Positions 37,461 to 48,882 of a stretch of 64,000 nucleotides of DNA are shown here, in pieces. Made by a program: the position numbers and the translations under genes. The notes under the pieces were generated by a model. It did no database searches, was not told where the DNA came from, and was given only the letters and a program-made list of their open reading frames with translations. The stretch is from Scleroderma bovista (lineage: Eukaryota > Basidiomycota > Agaricomycetes > Boletales > Sclerodermataceae): NCBI GenBank assembly GCA_037178675.1, contig JAYMGJ010000089.1, forward strand, positions 62,001-126,000, in the 5' to 3' direction. Positions within the stretch are counted from its first letter, which is position 1. The number at the start of each line of letters is the position of its first letter.

Positions 37461-39493
37461 ATGGCCACTTTGACCCATACTCCTCTCGACGAGCTCCCCA
37501 AGGTATGCTTAAGCAATGTTCTTCTTCTGCTTATCAGACGTGCGTATTACAGATCAGGGACGACCTGCGGGCTACGTTCAGGAGCGGTATAACCCGCCCA
37601 CTCGAGTGGCGCAAGCATCAACTTTATCAAGTTGTACGCCTTGTCCAGAACGAAGCAAATGTTATCTGTGATGCCCTCGCCAACGATTTTGCCAAACCTC
37701 GTTTCGAGGTCATGGGCGAGGTTGGGTCGACTGTCAAGCGTGCCCTCGCCAGTGTAGAGCAACTCGAAGAGTGGGTCAAGCCTGAACAACCAGACGTCCC
37801 AGAATCACAGAAAAGCTGGAAACCAACGTAGGCGCCAGTGATCCTATACCTTCGCTGCTTACATCGACTTCCGCCCTCAGAATCTACAAAGCGCCAAAAG
37901 GCACAGTTCTGGTTATCTCGTAAGCATACTTCATCCCTTGCTTGAAACGACATTGCGCACCAGTACAGACCATGGAACTACCCCCTGAGTCTTACCTTCC
38001 AACCGCTTATTGGGGCCATTGCTGCGGGATGTTGCGCCGTTCTCAAACCATCTGAGGCGGTACCCCATTTCTCAAATCTTATAGCAGACCTCGTTCCAAA
38101 ATACCTCGATTCATCTGCTTATCGCGTCGTCAATGGAGCAATACCTGAGACATCCAAGCTCCTCGAACTTCAATGGGATCATATCTTTTACACTGGGAAC
38201 GGGAGAGTAGGACGTATCGTGGCCAGTGCTGCTGCCAAACATTTGACCCCGTGCTCGCTGGAACTGGGAGGGAAAAGCCCTGTATATGTGGATTCCACGT
38301 ACGACATGGACCTCGCTGCGAAGCGTATATTGTATGGAAAATGCAACAATGCCGGCCAGGCAAGTCGTTCCCTGACTTGGCCGTACAGGCCCTGGGTTAA
38401 GCAGTATATGTCGCCAGATTTGTGTCGCCCCAGATTATGTGCTTGTTCCACGGCAGAAACAGGATGAACTCATTCATGGGTTTGAAAAGGCTTACAAGAC
38501 CTTCTTCCCCAATGGAGCGCTCGATGACGTACACTATGGGAGCATTGTGAATGATATGCACTTCCAACGTTTAACCGGCCTCCTGGACCGTTCAAAGGGA
38601 GAGAGAGTTGCTGGTGTTATGGAAGGTAGGACAAACCCAATGAAGAGGCGATTTGAGCCCGTTGTTGTCAAGAATGTAAAGGCAGATGATTCATTACTTG
38701 AAGAGTATGTGATGGCCATTGTTGTTCATGTATTGGAGAACTTACTTATATTCTGTAATTTCAGGGAGATTTTTGGGCCCTTACTCCCTATCATTGCTGT
38801 CGATAGTTTGAATGAAGCAATCGACTTCGTCAATGAGCGGTGAGTCATGGTTGATGTGTTTTGTTCTACTCAGGCTTAATGAAATACTTAAGACCTCATC
38901 CTCTTGTGTTGTATGTGTTCACAGAAGATCCTATTACCAAGGAAAGACGTGCGTCTCTCGTCACACGAATTCAGATGCACTGATAAGTGTATATTTTCAT
39001 GATCTGCACAGTCATAAACGAGACCCAGAGCGGTGGGATCACTTTTAACGACACACTCCAACAACTCTCTGGTGCGTACAGACATCCAGTATTTAACTTC
39101 CACGTCGTCTACATGAGGAACTAACAAGCGGTTTGATCAGTGACCCAATTACCGTTTTCAGGCGTTGGCGAGTCTGGACGTGAGTACTTCCCCTCGACTT
39201 TCATAGACACGTGCTGTAGCTTTCACCTGTTCTTGTTCAGATGGATACCAGTTCCTCAGATATACCTTCGAGGCATTTACCCACTTGCGCAGCTCAGTCG
39301 ACATTCCAAAAGAGTGAGTTAGTTCCATTCTTTCTTGGTCTATTCGTGACCGCACGATGTGTGTCATTAATACGTTCTACTGCTTGACAGAGCGGAGCCC
39401 TCTTTGGGGTCACGGTACCTCCCGCGAGGTGATGGAGCACTCAAATCATTGGAGAAGGTAGTGAATGTGCCTATTCCCAGCCCAAAATTGTAA
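37461..39493 (+). CDS. Class 3 (fatty) aldehyde dehydrogenase, copy A
   Basis: ALDH3-type enzymes oxidise long-chain and aromatic aldehydes to acids with NAD(P). Eleven exons give 479 residues. Visible motifs: GTVLVISPWNYPLSLTFQPL, AVLKPSEAVPHFS (cofactor Lys and Glu), FYTGNGRVGRIVASAAAKHL, ELGGKSPVYVD (general base Glu), NAGQICVAPDYVLV (catalytic Cys), EEIFGPLLPI and PFSGVGESG. The intron just before the catalytic Cys exon, 38360-38417, has a GC donor (CAG|gcaagt), whereas copy B has GT at the same place. Copy A has His in GESGHGYQ where copy B has Tyr. The C-terminus (VPIPSPKL) lacks a membrane tail, so it is probably soluble. Tandem with copy B, 1.5 kb downstream, with the same exon pattern. 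Confidence 0.93.
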
Positions 39494-39811
39494 TGGCACG
39501 CGAATGGACTCAGTGCTGCAGAATGTCAGAAGGAACGTTCCTTATGTAGCCAAACCATAGCGGATGTGTGGAACGAAGAAACCCTGTATTAGTAACCCTA
39601 CTGTACTTACCATGTGTTGGTGGCCAATTCAACACGTGTTTGCGTTAACTCAGGTGCTCCATGTATCAGCCTTCCCATCCTTAGTGTACTTACAGTAAAT
39701 CGGGGAACAGTGGCTTTTGTGACTCCGTTGGTGATTATCAACATTAGCTCCTCGTGGAAAACAGGCAGGACTGTAAATAATGCCAGCCCCTGAGTCAAGC
39801 ATGGAGGGAGA

Positions 39812-40153
39812 CTACTTGTAATGATATGTGCCAGAATCCTGTGTGTCATATAGAAGGATACATAAAAGATTGAGAAATGTAACAAATGCATAACTTTTGG
39901 AAGGAACATAATCTTTACTATTCCCCTGCTCAGGAACTGGCGTGAGTGCTCCTCTGGTCATCTTCCGCGGCTGGGGTACCGCTGTTGACATGGAGAATGT
40001 GCGCTTCAGAGCGGCAACATGCTTTCCAGGCTTCGAAGAGGACGTCACAAGAGATAGCGATTGCGACCCCCCTAGGGGGCGCGTCAACTTACGAGAAGTT
40101 GATACATGGATATTGGGTGCAGATAGTTTGCGCTTTAAACCTGAAATGTCCAC
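39812..40153 (-). CDS. Hypothetical small basic protein with internal repeat
   Basis: Open frame of 113 codons starting MDISGLKRKLS. It has two similar segments: LKRKLS then SRKLTRPLG (about 6-28), and LKRTFSMS then PRKMTRGAL (about 50-72). The rest is Ser/Lys-rich and ends in a short hydrophobic stretch (FVTFLNLLCILLY). The repeat argues for a real coding sequence, but no family is recognised, no introns are evident and no relative appears in the window. It could be an exon of a larger gene or chance. Confidence 0.3.
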   Translation of the reverse strand: MDISGLKRKLSAPNIHVSTSRKLTRPLGGSQSLSLVTSSSKPGKHVAALKRTFSMSTAVPQPRKMTRGALTPVPEQGNSKDYVPSKSYAFVTFLNLLCILLYDTQDSGTYHYK

Positions 40154-40683
40154 TACCAGTTTGTTGGATCCAGAAGCACCGCTGTAAGGTGAGTAATACC
40201 TTTTGGCCGGTTACGTCTGCCACACCCTCAGTGATATCATACCCATCGAAAGTTCGATTCGTACTATGTCATGATGAACATTGCACATGACATATGCAGC
40301 GAATGCATGTTGTCAGACGTGGAGAGATGGGTTGCACAAGTCTGATATTGTAGTAATTCGTCAACCCCTGCTTTGTGTTTATCAGATCTTTCAGGCCTCA
40401 GGTGTCGTTGACGAGCAGTTCTTTACCTGTCTCGCTGCCTTCCTCTACTAACCATGTACTGTTTCCGCCGGACATGGTGTCTCGACTCTCCGTAGTTTCC
40501 AAGTTAGTCGGACTCTCTCTTCGTAAAGGAAGATAGGCGTTCCTCGGTCCGCAGTGCCTGAGCTTTTTAATAGCACATACACCAGACCGGGCGCAGAAGG
40601 TGGAAGTGACTGGTCGCATGATTTGATGTCGGTGTTCTACGGGAAATGTATTGGCAATGTGATTGTAAGCCACTGATTGCAAT

Positions 40684-40912
40684 CCATGGACGCAGCAACT
40701 CGTGTCAGACCCTTCAAGGATGGTCATCACCGGGCTTTGTGGGGGCCACTTACTCAGTAGAGAATTTCCCTAAGGTTCCGTAGTCAGGTAAGCCAATTAT
40801 AAGCCATGGACGCCCCAACTCGTGTCAGACCCTTCAAGCATGGTCATCGCCGGGCTTTGTGGGTGGCCGGGGCCACTTACTAAGTGGAGAATTTCCCTAA
40901 GACTCCGTAGCA
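40684..40912. repeat. Direct tandem repeat upstream of aldehyde dehydrogenase B
   Basis: Two units of about 105 bp, 40684-40790 and 40803-40912. They share catggacgc, ccaactcgtgtcagaccctt or close variants, ccgggctttgtggg and gagaatttccctaag. The second unit carries a small insertion (ggccgg). They lie 100-330 bp upstream of the copy B start and are absent upstream of copy A, so they may add regulatory sites. Confidence 0.75.
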
Positions 40913-40962
40913 AAGGACATCTGAATGGGCCACGGATTATCTATGATTGGAGATTGACCAAG

Positions 40963-40969
40963 TATAAAA
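40963..40969 (+). promoter_or_regulatory. TATA box of aldehyde dehydrogenase B
   Basis: TATAAAA, 47 nt before the start codon. It is followed by agatcgcgcactc, shared with copy A, where the box reads TACAAAA. Confidence 0.5.
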
Positions 40970-41015
40970 GATCGCGCACTCGCCGTTCTGCTCAGCCAGA
41001 GCTTGTCCCCACACC

Positions 41016-43053
41016 ATGGCCACTTTAACCCATACCGCTATCGATAAGATCCCCGAGGTACGCATGAGCAATAGCCAGTCTTCTTCTGTTCATCGGACTT
41101 GCGTAACGTAGATCAGGGATGACTTGCGTGCGACATTCAGGAGCGGTGTAACCCGCCCACTCGAGTGGCGCAAACAACAACTTTACCAACTTGCACGCCT
41201 TGCCCAGAACGAAGCAAATGCCATCTGCGATGCCCTCACCCGCGATTACACAAAACCTCGCTTCGAGGTCATGGGGGAAGCTGCGTCGGTTGTCGAGCGT
41301 GCCCTCAGCAGTGCAGAGCAACTTGAAGAGTGGGCCAAGCCTGAGCAACCAGACGTCCCAGAATCACAGAAAGGCTGGAAACCAACGTAAGCGCTGATCG
41401 CAGTAGTACCTCCGTTGCCGCCTTACGACAACCTCCTGCTCTTATGTAGCATCTACAAGGCGCCAAAGGGCACAGTCTTGATCATCTCGTGAGTACCCTT
41501 CAAGCTTCGTTCTTTGCTTGGAAATGTCATTTCACGCCATTACAGACCATGGAATTACCCTATGATTCTTACCTTCCAGCCACTTATGGGCGCCATTGCT
41601 GCAGGGTGTTGCGCTGTTATCAAACTGTCTGAGGCGGTACCCCATTTTTCAAACCTCATGGCAGATCTCGTCCCACAATACCTTGATCCATCTGCGTATC
41701 GTGTCGTCAATGGCGCAATACCCGAGACATCCAAGCTCCTCGAACTTCAATGGGACCATATCTTTTACACTGGGAACGGGAGAGTAGGACGTATCGTGGC
41801 GAGCGCTGCTGCTAAACACTTGACCCCGTGCTCGCTAGAGCTTGGAGGGAAAAGCCCTGTGTATGTGGATTCCACATTCGACATGGACCTCGCTGCGAGG
41901 CGTATATTGCATGGAAAATGCAACAATGCAGGCCAGGTAAGCCGTTCCCTGACTTGACCGTACAGATCCCTAACTCGTATATATCGCCAGATATGTGTCG
42001 CTCCCGATTATGTCCTTGTTCCACGACAAAAACAGGATGAACTTATTCAGGGGTTTGAAAAGGCTTACACGGCCTTCTTCCCTAACGGAGCGCTTGATGA
42101 CGTGCATTACGGGGGCATTGTGAATGATATGCATTTCCAACGTTTAACCAGCCTCCTGGACCGCTCAAAGGGAGAGAGAGTTGCTGGTGTTATGGAAGGT
42201 AGGACAAACCCCATGAAGAGGCGATTCGAGCCCGTTGTTGTCAAGAATGTAAAGGCAGGTGATTCATTACTTGAAGAGTATGTAATGGCCATTGGTGTTC
42301 ATGTATTGGAGAACTTGCTTATATTCTGTCATTTCAGGGAGATTTTTGGGCCCTTACTCCCTATCATTGCTGTCGATAGTTTGAATGAAGCAATCGACTT
42401 CGTCAATGAGCGGTGAGTCATGGTCGATATCTTTCTTGCTACTCAGGCTTAATGAAATACTTAAGACCGCATCCTCTTGTGTTGTATGCGTTCACAGAAG
42501 ACCCTATTACCAAGGAAAGACGTGCGTCTCTCTATTTACACGAATCCAGATGCGCTGACATGTATATATTTTCGTGATCTGGACAGTTATAAACGAGACC
42601 CAGAGCGGTGGGATCACTTTCAATGACACAGTCCAACAACTCTTTGGTACGTACCCTTCGTCATCGTCTATACGAGCAACTCACCAAATGATTTGGGTCA
42701 GTGGGCCAATTACCGTTCTCGGGCGTTGGCGAATCTGGATGTGAGTGCTTCCCCTCGACTTTTGTAAATGTGCTCATCACTTTCACGTGTTCTTGTTCAG
42801 ATGGATACCAGTTCTTCAAATATACTTTCGAGGCGTTTACCCACTTGCGCAGCTCAGTCGACATTCCAAAAGAGTGAGTTGGTTTCATTCTGTCTTGGTC
42901 TATTCGTGACCCCACGATGCGCCCCATTGCTCATAACGATATGTTGGCAGAGAGGAGCCGGCTCTGAGTTCACGATACCTCCCGCGAAGTGATGAAACAT
43001 TCAAGTTCTTGGAAAGGTCATTGAATGTGCCTATTCCCAACCCCAGACTGTAA
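41016..43053 (+). CDS. Class 3 (fatty) aldehyde dehydrogenase, copy B
   Basis: Tandem paralogue of the gene at 37461, with the same eleven-exon pattern and about the same length. Exon sequences are very similar; introns are partly conserved. The catalytic Cys lies in GQICVAPDYVLV directly after intron 41936-41990, which has a GT donor. ELGGKSPVYVD, YTGNGRVGRIVA and PFSGVGESGYGYQ are intact. The cofactor motif reads AVIKLSEAVPHFS, with Leu in place of the usual Pro of K-P-S-E, a change that could affect cofactor geometry. The C-terminus is VPIPNPRL. A different upstream region (TATA box and 105-bp repeats) suggests separate control from copy A. The substrate, probably medium- or long-chain aldehydes, is inferred from the family. 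Confidence 0.93.
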
Positions 43054-45044
43054 CGACCCGTGAATGGATACTTTGCTTGGAAGACAGTTGTCGAATCTAT
43101 GGAGCTAGCGGACGCGCGAAACGAGAAAGTCCCTGTATTAGTATGGTACTGTTTGCCTCTTGGTAAATTCAACAACCCTTTGGCTACTAAAGCAACAGTC
43201 TAACATCCAGTAAGACACCTACCTCCCGACCTGTGACTGTCCTTTCCCATTAGCACTTACCACTTGCAATATCTCGATAATGCTTGTACATCCCTTTATG
43301 TAAATGCCAGTCCAATCACTTCTCGAATGTTCTTGCCATTGCACGCGGATACTAGGTTCGCCAAGATGGAGTTACTAGTTGCCGACCGGCCATATGACCT
43401 TGCCATGATGCCACTCGGTGACATCGCACGAAAGGTCGTTCGCAACGTTCGCCTAATAATGTGCCCAATATATGCCAGAACAAGGTTTCCGTTGACGCAA
43501 TGACCACCCTCTCCCGAGATCGCTGAAGAACCCTGAAGAAGCACCTTGGTCTCTTGTACATGGAAGATGGCCGAACTGGCGAGTATTGGTCATGTCTGTG
43601 TCTTAGCCTTTCCTTCAAAGCGGACAGTTAGCCATCCCAAAGTGCAGGTGGTTACCGAATTACTGTGATGTCAGGATGTGTATTCCGGTTCAATACCCAG
43701 TGCAACCTGCGAATCAATCTCTTGATGTCTGACAGTCGATTGATGAACATGCATTCGTCATATGCACAACGGTGAATGCTATGCACTGCTCGCCGTCATG
43801 ATCGAACAAGGGTACATAGTGTGATATCACCGAGGACAAGGCACTCACCTTGTTACGATAGTGTCGGTGCATGAGTCTGGCCGACGTCGATCATGTCAGT
43901 CACAATTGAAGCCAGTCGAAGTTACTAATTTACTACTGACGGCCTTCACGTCTACTTGAACGCCTGGGATGGAGATGTGCCTTTGAGCACCCCAGTCCTT
44001 CGGCGAAAGCTTGGATCTTGATACTGGATTTGTGGTATTTGGAGGTTCGATCATCCTCGTACCCTTTTGCGAAGCTTAAGCTCGATCCTGTCACTGAGGG
44101 AGTGTGTAATTAACATGTATGATTTCTTAGTCTAGACAGCTATCCGTCCTTGATCCCGCTTAGGGTGGACTCGGAGTCTCTAGGCAGTGTTCGGGACCCA
44201 GGCGCTGGGCGGATATCAATTGTGGGTTCAATATTTCAATCCGCAAGGTCTACTATCACTTGACCGGAGTTGCAAAATGACACAGAGATGCAAAACGCCA
44301 ACTACAGCACGCAACACTTCAATCCAAGCCACGTAGTCGTATACAGATCATGTTATACCATAGTCCAAGAGGGCTATGTACTTTTAAAACAATAAAATAC
44401 GTCTGTACATCAGTGGGAACCAATTTACTACTTCAAAGGGGCTATTTTCAGAATATTTCGTCAGGGCTGAAATCAAATCACAACGGATAAATGTGCAAAG
44501 CTACAAAGTGAGTCTTCAGATTCTTCCTCACGTCCTACAAAAATTTTAGACACAGTTAAGAGGATGTTTCAATTGCAAATGTCGTTGCACTGAAGTGATG
44601 CAGGAGCGTGACAATATCAAGCGGAGTAGTGGCGGAGTGACTCAGCAGCTACCACAGTGCGTGAAATAGTTTACATAAGTTTCTACCCAACCAATAGTCA
44701 AATGCATCGGAGTTGCAACGTAAGGTGTGACACAGTGTGACGTTCCTTCATTTGGCGGATGGGAACATTTGCAACTGTATGTGATTTTGCGCCAGAAAAC
44801 CGGCATCGTTCTGGCAGCTTCTACGCCTCATATATTAACATTTATTTCTATCACAAGTTCCTCCATACATTGTCCTCTAGCTGCCTATATATTTTTTACC
44901 TTACTTACATTTGTGGTTGTGTAGCTATAAGACACGAATTTTTGATGTTGCAACTCCGAGAAACCGGATTGCCTCAATTACCTTTGAGAATCTGAGTGTC
45001 GGAGAAACCTGGCTTCTCGCTGCACCTTTCCTCTATCCAACAAA
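43054..45044. other. Gene-free stretch
   Basis: 2 kb with no recognisable gene, RNA or repeat. Open frames at 43264-43618 are short and motif-free. The last few hundred bases before 45045 should contain the promoter of the Crinkler-like gene. Confidence 0.5.
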
Positions 45045-47504
45045 ATGTCTGATGTTACGCTCAACTGCTTGATCCTAGGCGAGCCGCCTGAAAAAGTCTT
45101 CCCAGTCGACATCGCTCGCTCAAACACTGTTGATGCTCTCAAAGGCGTCATCAAAGATAAGAAACAACGCACATTCCAAGATGTGGACGCCGACGACCTG
45201 ATTCTCTATAGCACCTTCTTTCGTTTCAACGGCGAGAAAATTGAGCAGGAGCTCAACAGTTTCCGAGACAAACTTGGCTCTGAGAAACCCTTGCAGTCTG
45301 CGTCGAAATTGGCCAACATCTTTGCTGATCTTTCCGAGGACGATTTGCATGTCATTGTCCGGTCACCACTCGAAGGCGAGCTCTCTGTCTCTACTATTGA
45401 CCAGATACTGATAGTGTCTTCAGTGTTCCAGTGTTGGGTGCGGGGCACCCCCGCCAAATGCATCTTTCCTGTCGAAATTTCGAGTGCAGCATCAATCAGC
45501 GATCTCAAAAACGCGATCGGGGATAAGAAACAAGTCGATTGTCGTTCAGACGACATAAAGATTTATAAGTTTGTAGCTGCCCTCGACAAGGATTCGAATT
45601 TTTTGGAGTGTATCACACTCTCTGATGTTGGAACACCGTTGTGTGATCAACAGGTCCTATCAACGTTGTTCCCGTCACCGCTCGAAAACCACCTTCACTT
45701 CGTTGTTGGTACGTGGCACTTAGTTTAAGCACGGCGACGACAATTGATGCTTCATTCCTCTAGATACCTCACATTTGAATGTTCACTGCTGGGCGCGAGG
45801 TCAGGATCGCAAGAATGGCTTCGTAATCCGGACCCAATCAACTATAACAGTCAATGCACTCAAAAATAGAGTCATCGAGGGACATCCATTTCTCGGTGAC
45901 ATCCATCCCAGCTGTATAGTCCTGTTCAAGATCTCGCAGGACGACAGCAACCTTGGAGAGACTCTTTGTACCGCGCAAGATGGTCAACTTCTCGATGGGG
46001 GGCAAACCATATCCATGTCGTTCATGGATGTTCCATTAGCAAAGGAGCCTTCGATTGTTGTCGAAGTGTATGTGACGCCGTCTTCTCATCGTGCGATCTT
46101 TGATTCACGGATCCCAGGGACACTTCGCATCCATGGAGTCCGATTCAAGTTGCACGGGCCAAATTCGTAGAGAGTTTGCCAGAGAAGTTTGCCGCCTACC
46201 CTCACAGGCGCATATGCGGTCATCCTTGTTTTTCCGAGCAAGCTACTCCTTTGGAGCTGCTCCATCCAGTGTTTGGCCAGTTCGTTGATGATCGCAACAC
46301 TCACAAACTCACACCCGATGATGCATTTGTCATGAGGCTCGAGTATGTGATGGCAGACATGTATAAGGATGTAGCCGATCGGATCTTCGCTGTCGATCGG
46401 ATATTTCGAAACTATGGCATCAACCTTTCGTTCAGTAAGATGCCTGGATACGAGACAATTGGCGATATATCCGTCAACGGAAACTGTTACGTGATTGCTG
46501 AATTCAGCAACGAGCTTTCGAATATGACATCCTTCGAAGGATATTTTCAGGCTGCACTCCACTACCTGGAGTCGACTCGAGGGAAAGCACCTAGGATGAC
46601 GGGATCATCACTGCCATGTTTTCTGCTCGCCGTTTCTGGTCAGTGAACAACTTGTCTGATCATCCTGACGTTGTAACTGTTCTTTCGTCCAGGGTGCCAT
46701 CTTATCTTCGCTGGCGTTGCTTGGAATTTACATCCAACTGTGCAGATACTTTCGCTTGTGTCGTTCCAATATCATTCGACAGATTGTTCTCTGAGGACGA
46801 TCTCAGCACGTCACATGGCCGCACTTCGCAAAGCCGTGCAGTCACTGAAAGAGTACTATGAAGGAGATGCTCCATTCTCCATTCCCTCCCTGTATCACCC
46901 TCACCTGTTCCCATATCCCACGAGTTTGAAGTCTCTCGACGGCAATTCCCTGATAGAGTTCCGGTATCAGAAGCAGCCCTTTGAAGAGGAGCTTGTATTT
47001 CTCGGAAGGATTGAAGGCACTGGAGGTCCTATCTGCATCAAGTTTGTCCGTCACTATTCTCTCGAGGCACATAAACTATGTGAATCCTTTGGATGTGCGC
47101 CGACCCTACGAGGTTTTGAACGCATCCCTGGCGACTGGTTCATGGTAGTTATGGACACCCCCCCTAACGGCTATGTTTCGTTACATGACGGAACAACCGT
47201 CTCCCAGTCCGTTTTGGCCAACATATCACACCAACTGAAGCGGTTTCACGAAGAGGGCTTTGTCTTTGGCAACATCTGCGATACGAACATCTTGGTGTCA
47301 TGCGACGACTCAAAGAAGTTTATGATGACTGATTTCGACTTAGCAGGGAAAGTTGGCGTTATTCGGTACCCATTCAGACTGCACGTGGATGGGAAAGGTA
47401 TATGGCGGCCAGATGATGTGAAGGGTGGGGACCTCATACAGGCAGAGCATGATCTCGCAATGTTGAATCACATTGCTGATTCGCATCAGGAAAAGGTTAT
47501 GTAG
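45045..47504 (+). CDS. Crinkler (CRN)-like protein: three header domains, nuclease-like region, atypical kinase
   Basis: Four exons (45045-45708, 45764-46067, 46118-46638, 46693-47504) give 766 residues. The first about 105 residues are the ubiquitin-like CRN header of mushrooms. The same fold appears to recur at about 127-215 (FQCWVRG start) and 222-320 (LNVHCWARG start). Residues 340-510 resemble the PD-(D/E)xK nuclease part of CRN proteins (GDISVNG, then VIAEFSNE near 447); Ser stands where Lys is expected. Residues 560-766 are a fungal RIP-type kinase domain: CIKF (about 610) is the ATP-binding Lys, but the catalytic loop reads GFVFGNICDTNIL (about 682-694), with Asn where the catalytic Asp is usual; TDFDLAGK is the DFG-like site. 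CRN proteins are known as effectors in oomycetes and as conflict proteins in eukaryotes. Here the role is unknown and catalysis may be lost. There is no signal peptide. Confidence 0.8.
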
Positions 47505-47654
47505 AGCCAATGTAGGACAACTGCACTTGGATCAAGCTCAAACCTTGTGAGTAAACGGGTCCGGTTGACCGTACTCCCGGACAGTAGCTAAAGGCTTCCC
47601 ATCCTTTCCAGAACGATGTATTATAGAGTGTAGTAAAAGAGGAACTTGTGAAGC

Positions 47655-47893
47655 TCGTTGTATTACCCTCGCCTGTTCCCACATCCCGAGGATTTCGGGT
47701 CTCTCAGTGGCAATTCCCTGATAAAGTTCTGGTATCAGAACCAGCTCTTTGAAGAAAGGTTCGTGTTTTTCGGGTTTGAAGACACTGGAGATCCGATCTC
47801 CATCAAGTTTGTCCACGCCATGACTATTCTCCCGGGGCACATAGACATTTTTTGCGTCGTTGGATGTGCGCCGACCCGCGAGGACGCGGGTTA
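47655..47893 (+). pseudogene. Partial copy of the CRN-like kinase N-lobe
   Basis: The translation YPRLFPHPEDFGSLSGNSLI matches YHPHLFPYPTSLKSLDGNSL of the gene just upstream. It continues through FWYQNQLFEE and ISIKFVHAM to VVGCAPT, then stops. It covers about 80 residues around the ATP-binding Lys of the kinase domain and has no start, header or catalytic loop. It lies 150 bp downstream of the intact gene, so it is a local partial duplication. It abuts the broken oxidoreductase gene, suggesting a rearrangement breakpoint. Confidence 0.7.
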
Positions 47894-47929
47894 GGTACAC
47901 CGCATCCTAAAAAATAAAGCGCCCCTTTC

Positions 47930-48700
47930 CTTACATTCCACTTACCTGGACTGAGAACAAAACCTGTCCGAACTGCATCCCTCGCGTCCTTGGAGACATT
48001 TGCTGCAATTGTACGCGCAGTGGCAACCGACCCACTGGATATCGTGCACCCATTAATTTCCCATGCAGATGTAGACACATTCAATACTAGTCAGGCGGCC
48101 CGCGAATGACTTGAGTGTTTTGTTCGCAACATATGCCATGAGATCAGAAGGTACAGCGATCAATCCTGCGCAGGGCACTATTACAGTGTTTGATTTAGGA
48201 GCGAGGTGGTCAAACCTGTAGAGTAGAGCGTACTTCGTATTAGCAGCTGGCAACGGAAGTGGAAAGCACGAGCTCCTTGCCTATGTATGATGTCCCGCAG
48301 CCGTGAGACCTCCCCTAATATGATAGTATCAAGATAATGTTTACTGTACATGGTGCCGACAAGCTTGCAAGACGGGGTTGCCCCAGTGCGAATAAGGTGC
48401 GACAGCATTAATTACAACATGCGCCAGGCTCTGCACGACAATCTCGACGTCACCCGAATGTGTCACGGAGTCCACAATACACGTCCGGACGTGAGCGGCA
48501 TCACCCAGCCCATCGGTGAGCGCTGTTAGTTTCTGTTGGGAATGGGCTGCAAGGGGGCGTGTTGCAAGGAATCGTGTAATGAGGCGCCCTATACTCTACT
48601 CATATTCCGTTGTCCATGTCTGGAGCCACCTCACGTACCTGTCGCATCCGGGGTGAGGATGTCGAGCCACATGACGGGGGTACAGGAATGAGGAAAGTAA
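47930..48700 (-). pseudogene. Saccharopine-dehydrogenase-like oxidoreductase, broken and truncated
   Basis: Minus-strand pieces in order: IGRLITRFLATRPLAAHSQQ, TALTDGLGDAAHVR, VVINAVAPYSHWGNPVLQAC, HYLDTIILGEVSRLRDIIHR, SNTVIVPCAGLIAVPSDL, AYVANKTLKSFAG and SAWEINGCTISSGSVATA. This is the NAD-binding half of the SCCPDH/trans-acting enoyl reductase family. The frame breaks between LQACRHHV and HYLD without an intron, and the first junction near 48640 also fails to keep frame. One junction would be a GC-AG intron (about 48222-48285). The C-terminal half is missing; sequence past 47930 turns into the CRN kinase fragment. It is therefore a decayed gene cut by the rearrangement that brought in that fragment. 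Confidence 0.65.
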
Positions 48701-48882
48701 CCTTCTTGGGTCGGTGAAAGGCCACCTAGTACTGCACAATTAGTCTAGCTTCGTTAGTTCACTGCCATGAATGCTATCGGAAAGTCACCCAGTTATTACA
48801 GCAAGTTGCAAATCGATAGCAGATTTGACCAACGTTCCAGTGTTTCGAAATCTTCTCACGCCCTTCTCCATTCTCCTCAGCA

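Larger units (their letters stand above)
39494..41015. other. Region between the tandem aldehyde dehydrogenases
   Basis: It contains a possible small minus-strand ORF at 39812-40153, a direct repeat at 40684-40912 and the promoter of copy B. No remnant of a third aldehyde dehydrogenase was seen. Confidence 0.5.
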
